DNA of 64,000 nt from contig JAUCBN010000023.1 in assembly GCA_035048815.1 (NCBI GenBank), positions 7,501 through 71,500 on the forward strand, read 5' to 3'. Made by a program: the position numbers and the translations under genes. Below, piece after piece: positions 63,201 to 64,000 of this stretch (the stretch's first letter is position 1; the number at the start of each line of letters is the position of its first letter). The notes beneath the pieces are model-generated. The model did no database searches and was not told where the DNA came from. It saw only the letters and a program-made list of their open reading frames with translations. This stretch comes from Abelmoschus esculentus (Eukaryota > Streptophyta > Magnoliopsida > Malvales > Malvaceae).

Positions 63201-64000
63201 GTTCGGGAGCATATTCATTGAAATGTATTTTGTCTTCACATCATTCTGGAATTACAAGGTGATGTTCTTTTCCTAGGTTTTAATTGCTTGACGATGAGCA
63301 TCTTTGGAGATTGAATCACATTTGCAATTCTCAAATACAATCTATTGGTTGTAGTCTTGGAGTCAAATTATTTGGATGCATTTTGATAACATACATAAAA
63401 ATACACCTAATGATTATGTACAATTTAAAAAGGAAAAAAATAGTCTTTCAAACCTTCTACATATAAGGACAGTATGGTTTAGGGTTTTGTTGTGTGTCCG
63501 TATTCCAATAATTTCATTCAATATACTTGTGCTTTGCAGGTTTATTATGTCTATGGTTTTATGCTGCTCGTCTTTCTGATTCTCATCATTGTAACCATTT
63601 GTGTGACAATTGTGGGGACATATTTCTTGCTAAATGCCGAGAATTATCACTGGCAGTGGACATCATTCTTCTCTGCTGCCTCAACCTCTGTTTATGTATA
63701 TTTATATTCAGTATACTACTACTCTGTGAAAACCAAGATGTCAGGCTTCTTCCAGACGAGCTTCTACTTTGGATACACTTTGATGTTTTGTCTTGGTTTG
63801 GGAATTCTCTGCGGTAAGTTCTGAAATATATCTAAATAATCTATCATAACTGTAATAAATAAGATTTATCCAAAACTTTTTCATGTGCTTGTTCCAAATA
63901 AGCATCCTCTGTCTTGCCTTTTTCTAGCTGAGATTTGGACATTTTATCATTTCTTTCACAGATGGGGGTTTGTGCAGGTGGTGGTGTTAGAAAGCATGCA
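60228..64000 (+). CDS. Transmembrane nine (TM9SF/EMP70) protein, TMN5-like, 3' end outside window
   Basis: Exons seen: 60228-60326, 60484-60676, 60788-60892, 61412-61429, 61521-61618, 61699-61851, 62007-62141, 62237-62403, 62697-62791, 62885-63258 and 63540-63813; at least one more lies past 64000. The start [10 protein letters not shown] is followed by a signal peptide ([17 protein letters not shown]), then a lumenal domain with [20 protein letters not shown] and [17 protein letters not shown]. The membrane region begins at [20 protein letters not shown], and later [24 protein letters not shown] and [20 protein letters not shown] motifs are diagnostic of TM9 proteins. These act in the Golgi and endosomes, where they sort membrane cargo. 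An alternative ATG lies 9 bases downstream of the chosen one. Exon 4 is an 18-nt microexon that supplies most of DDLPLWG. Confidence 0.94.

Noticed and set aside
1..64000. CRISPR array, operon or bacterial-type defence system
   Set aside because: The window is plant nuclear DNA with spliced genes; the tandem arrays have no spacer-repeat structure.

Overview
This is plant nuclear DNA, most likely from a eudicot. The evidence is intron-rich genes with GT..AG junctions and long AT-rich intergenic DNA. The gene families are also plant-type: plant cyclophilin, KIN-7 kinesin, tonoplast-type V-ATPase subunit a, 3-ketoacyl-CoA synthases, a plant membralin and a TMN protein. A fragment of the plastid gene psaB is present as well. 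The style of sequence suggests Malvaceae (for example cotton), but that is an impression and cannot be proved from the window.

Layout, left to right. (1) 1-14 kb: an intronless cytosolic cyclophilin (-), an intronless 907-aa protein resembling the Pol I factor TAF1C/RRN6 (+), and a 4-exon Mei2-type RRM gene (-). (2) 14-24 kb: a 23-exon KIN-7 kinesin (-) whose reading frame stops just before a decayed but still readable RING-finger exon pair; one of its introns holds a 150-bp hAT-type MITE with a perfect 8-bp target duplication. (3) 24-29 kb: gene-poor DNA with a plastid psaB insert beside a LINE remnant, and a large fold-back element with telomere-like repeats in its core. (4) 28.9-35.4 kb: an 18-exon V-ATPase subunit a gene (+), 823 aa. 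(5) 35-42 kb: gene-poor DNA containing a 2.7-kb Mutator-like non-autonomous element (37708-40414) with a perfect 9-bp target duplication. Its interior is almost entirely two tandem arrays, one of a short AT-rich unit and one of a 187-bp unit. (6) 42-49 kb: two tandem intronless 3-ketoacyl-CoA synthase genes (-) with matching core promoters. (7) 49-52.7 kb: gene-poor DNA with a second Mutator-type fold-back element (9-bp target duplication, telomere-like core). (8) 52.7-64 kb: a 15-exon membralin gene (+) and a TMN/EMP70 gene (+) that runs off the right edge and uses an 18-nt microexon.

Exon models for the kinesin, V-ATPase, membralin, Mei2-like and TMN genes were built by hand from splice sites and reading phase. 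The four complete ones sum to an exact multiple of three. The genes are ordinary single-gene plant loci, not an operon or cluster, except for the KCS tandem pair. The most unusual content is the set of TIR elements that carry tandem or telomere-like repeats, and the decayed RING domain of the kinesin gene.
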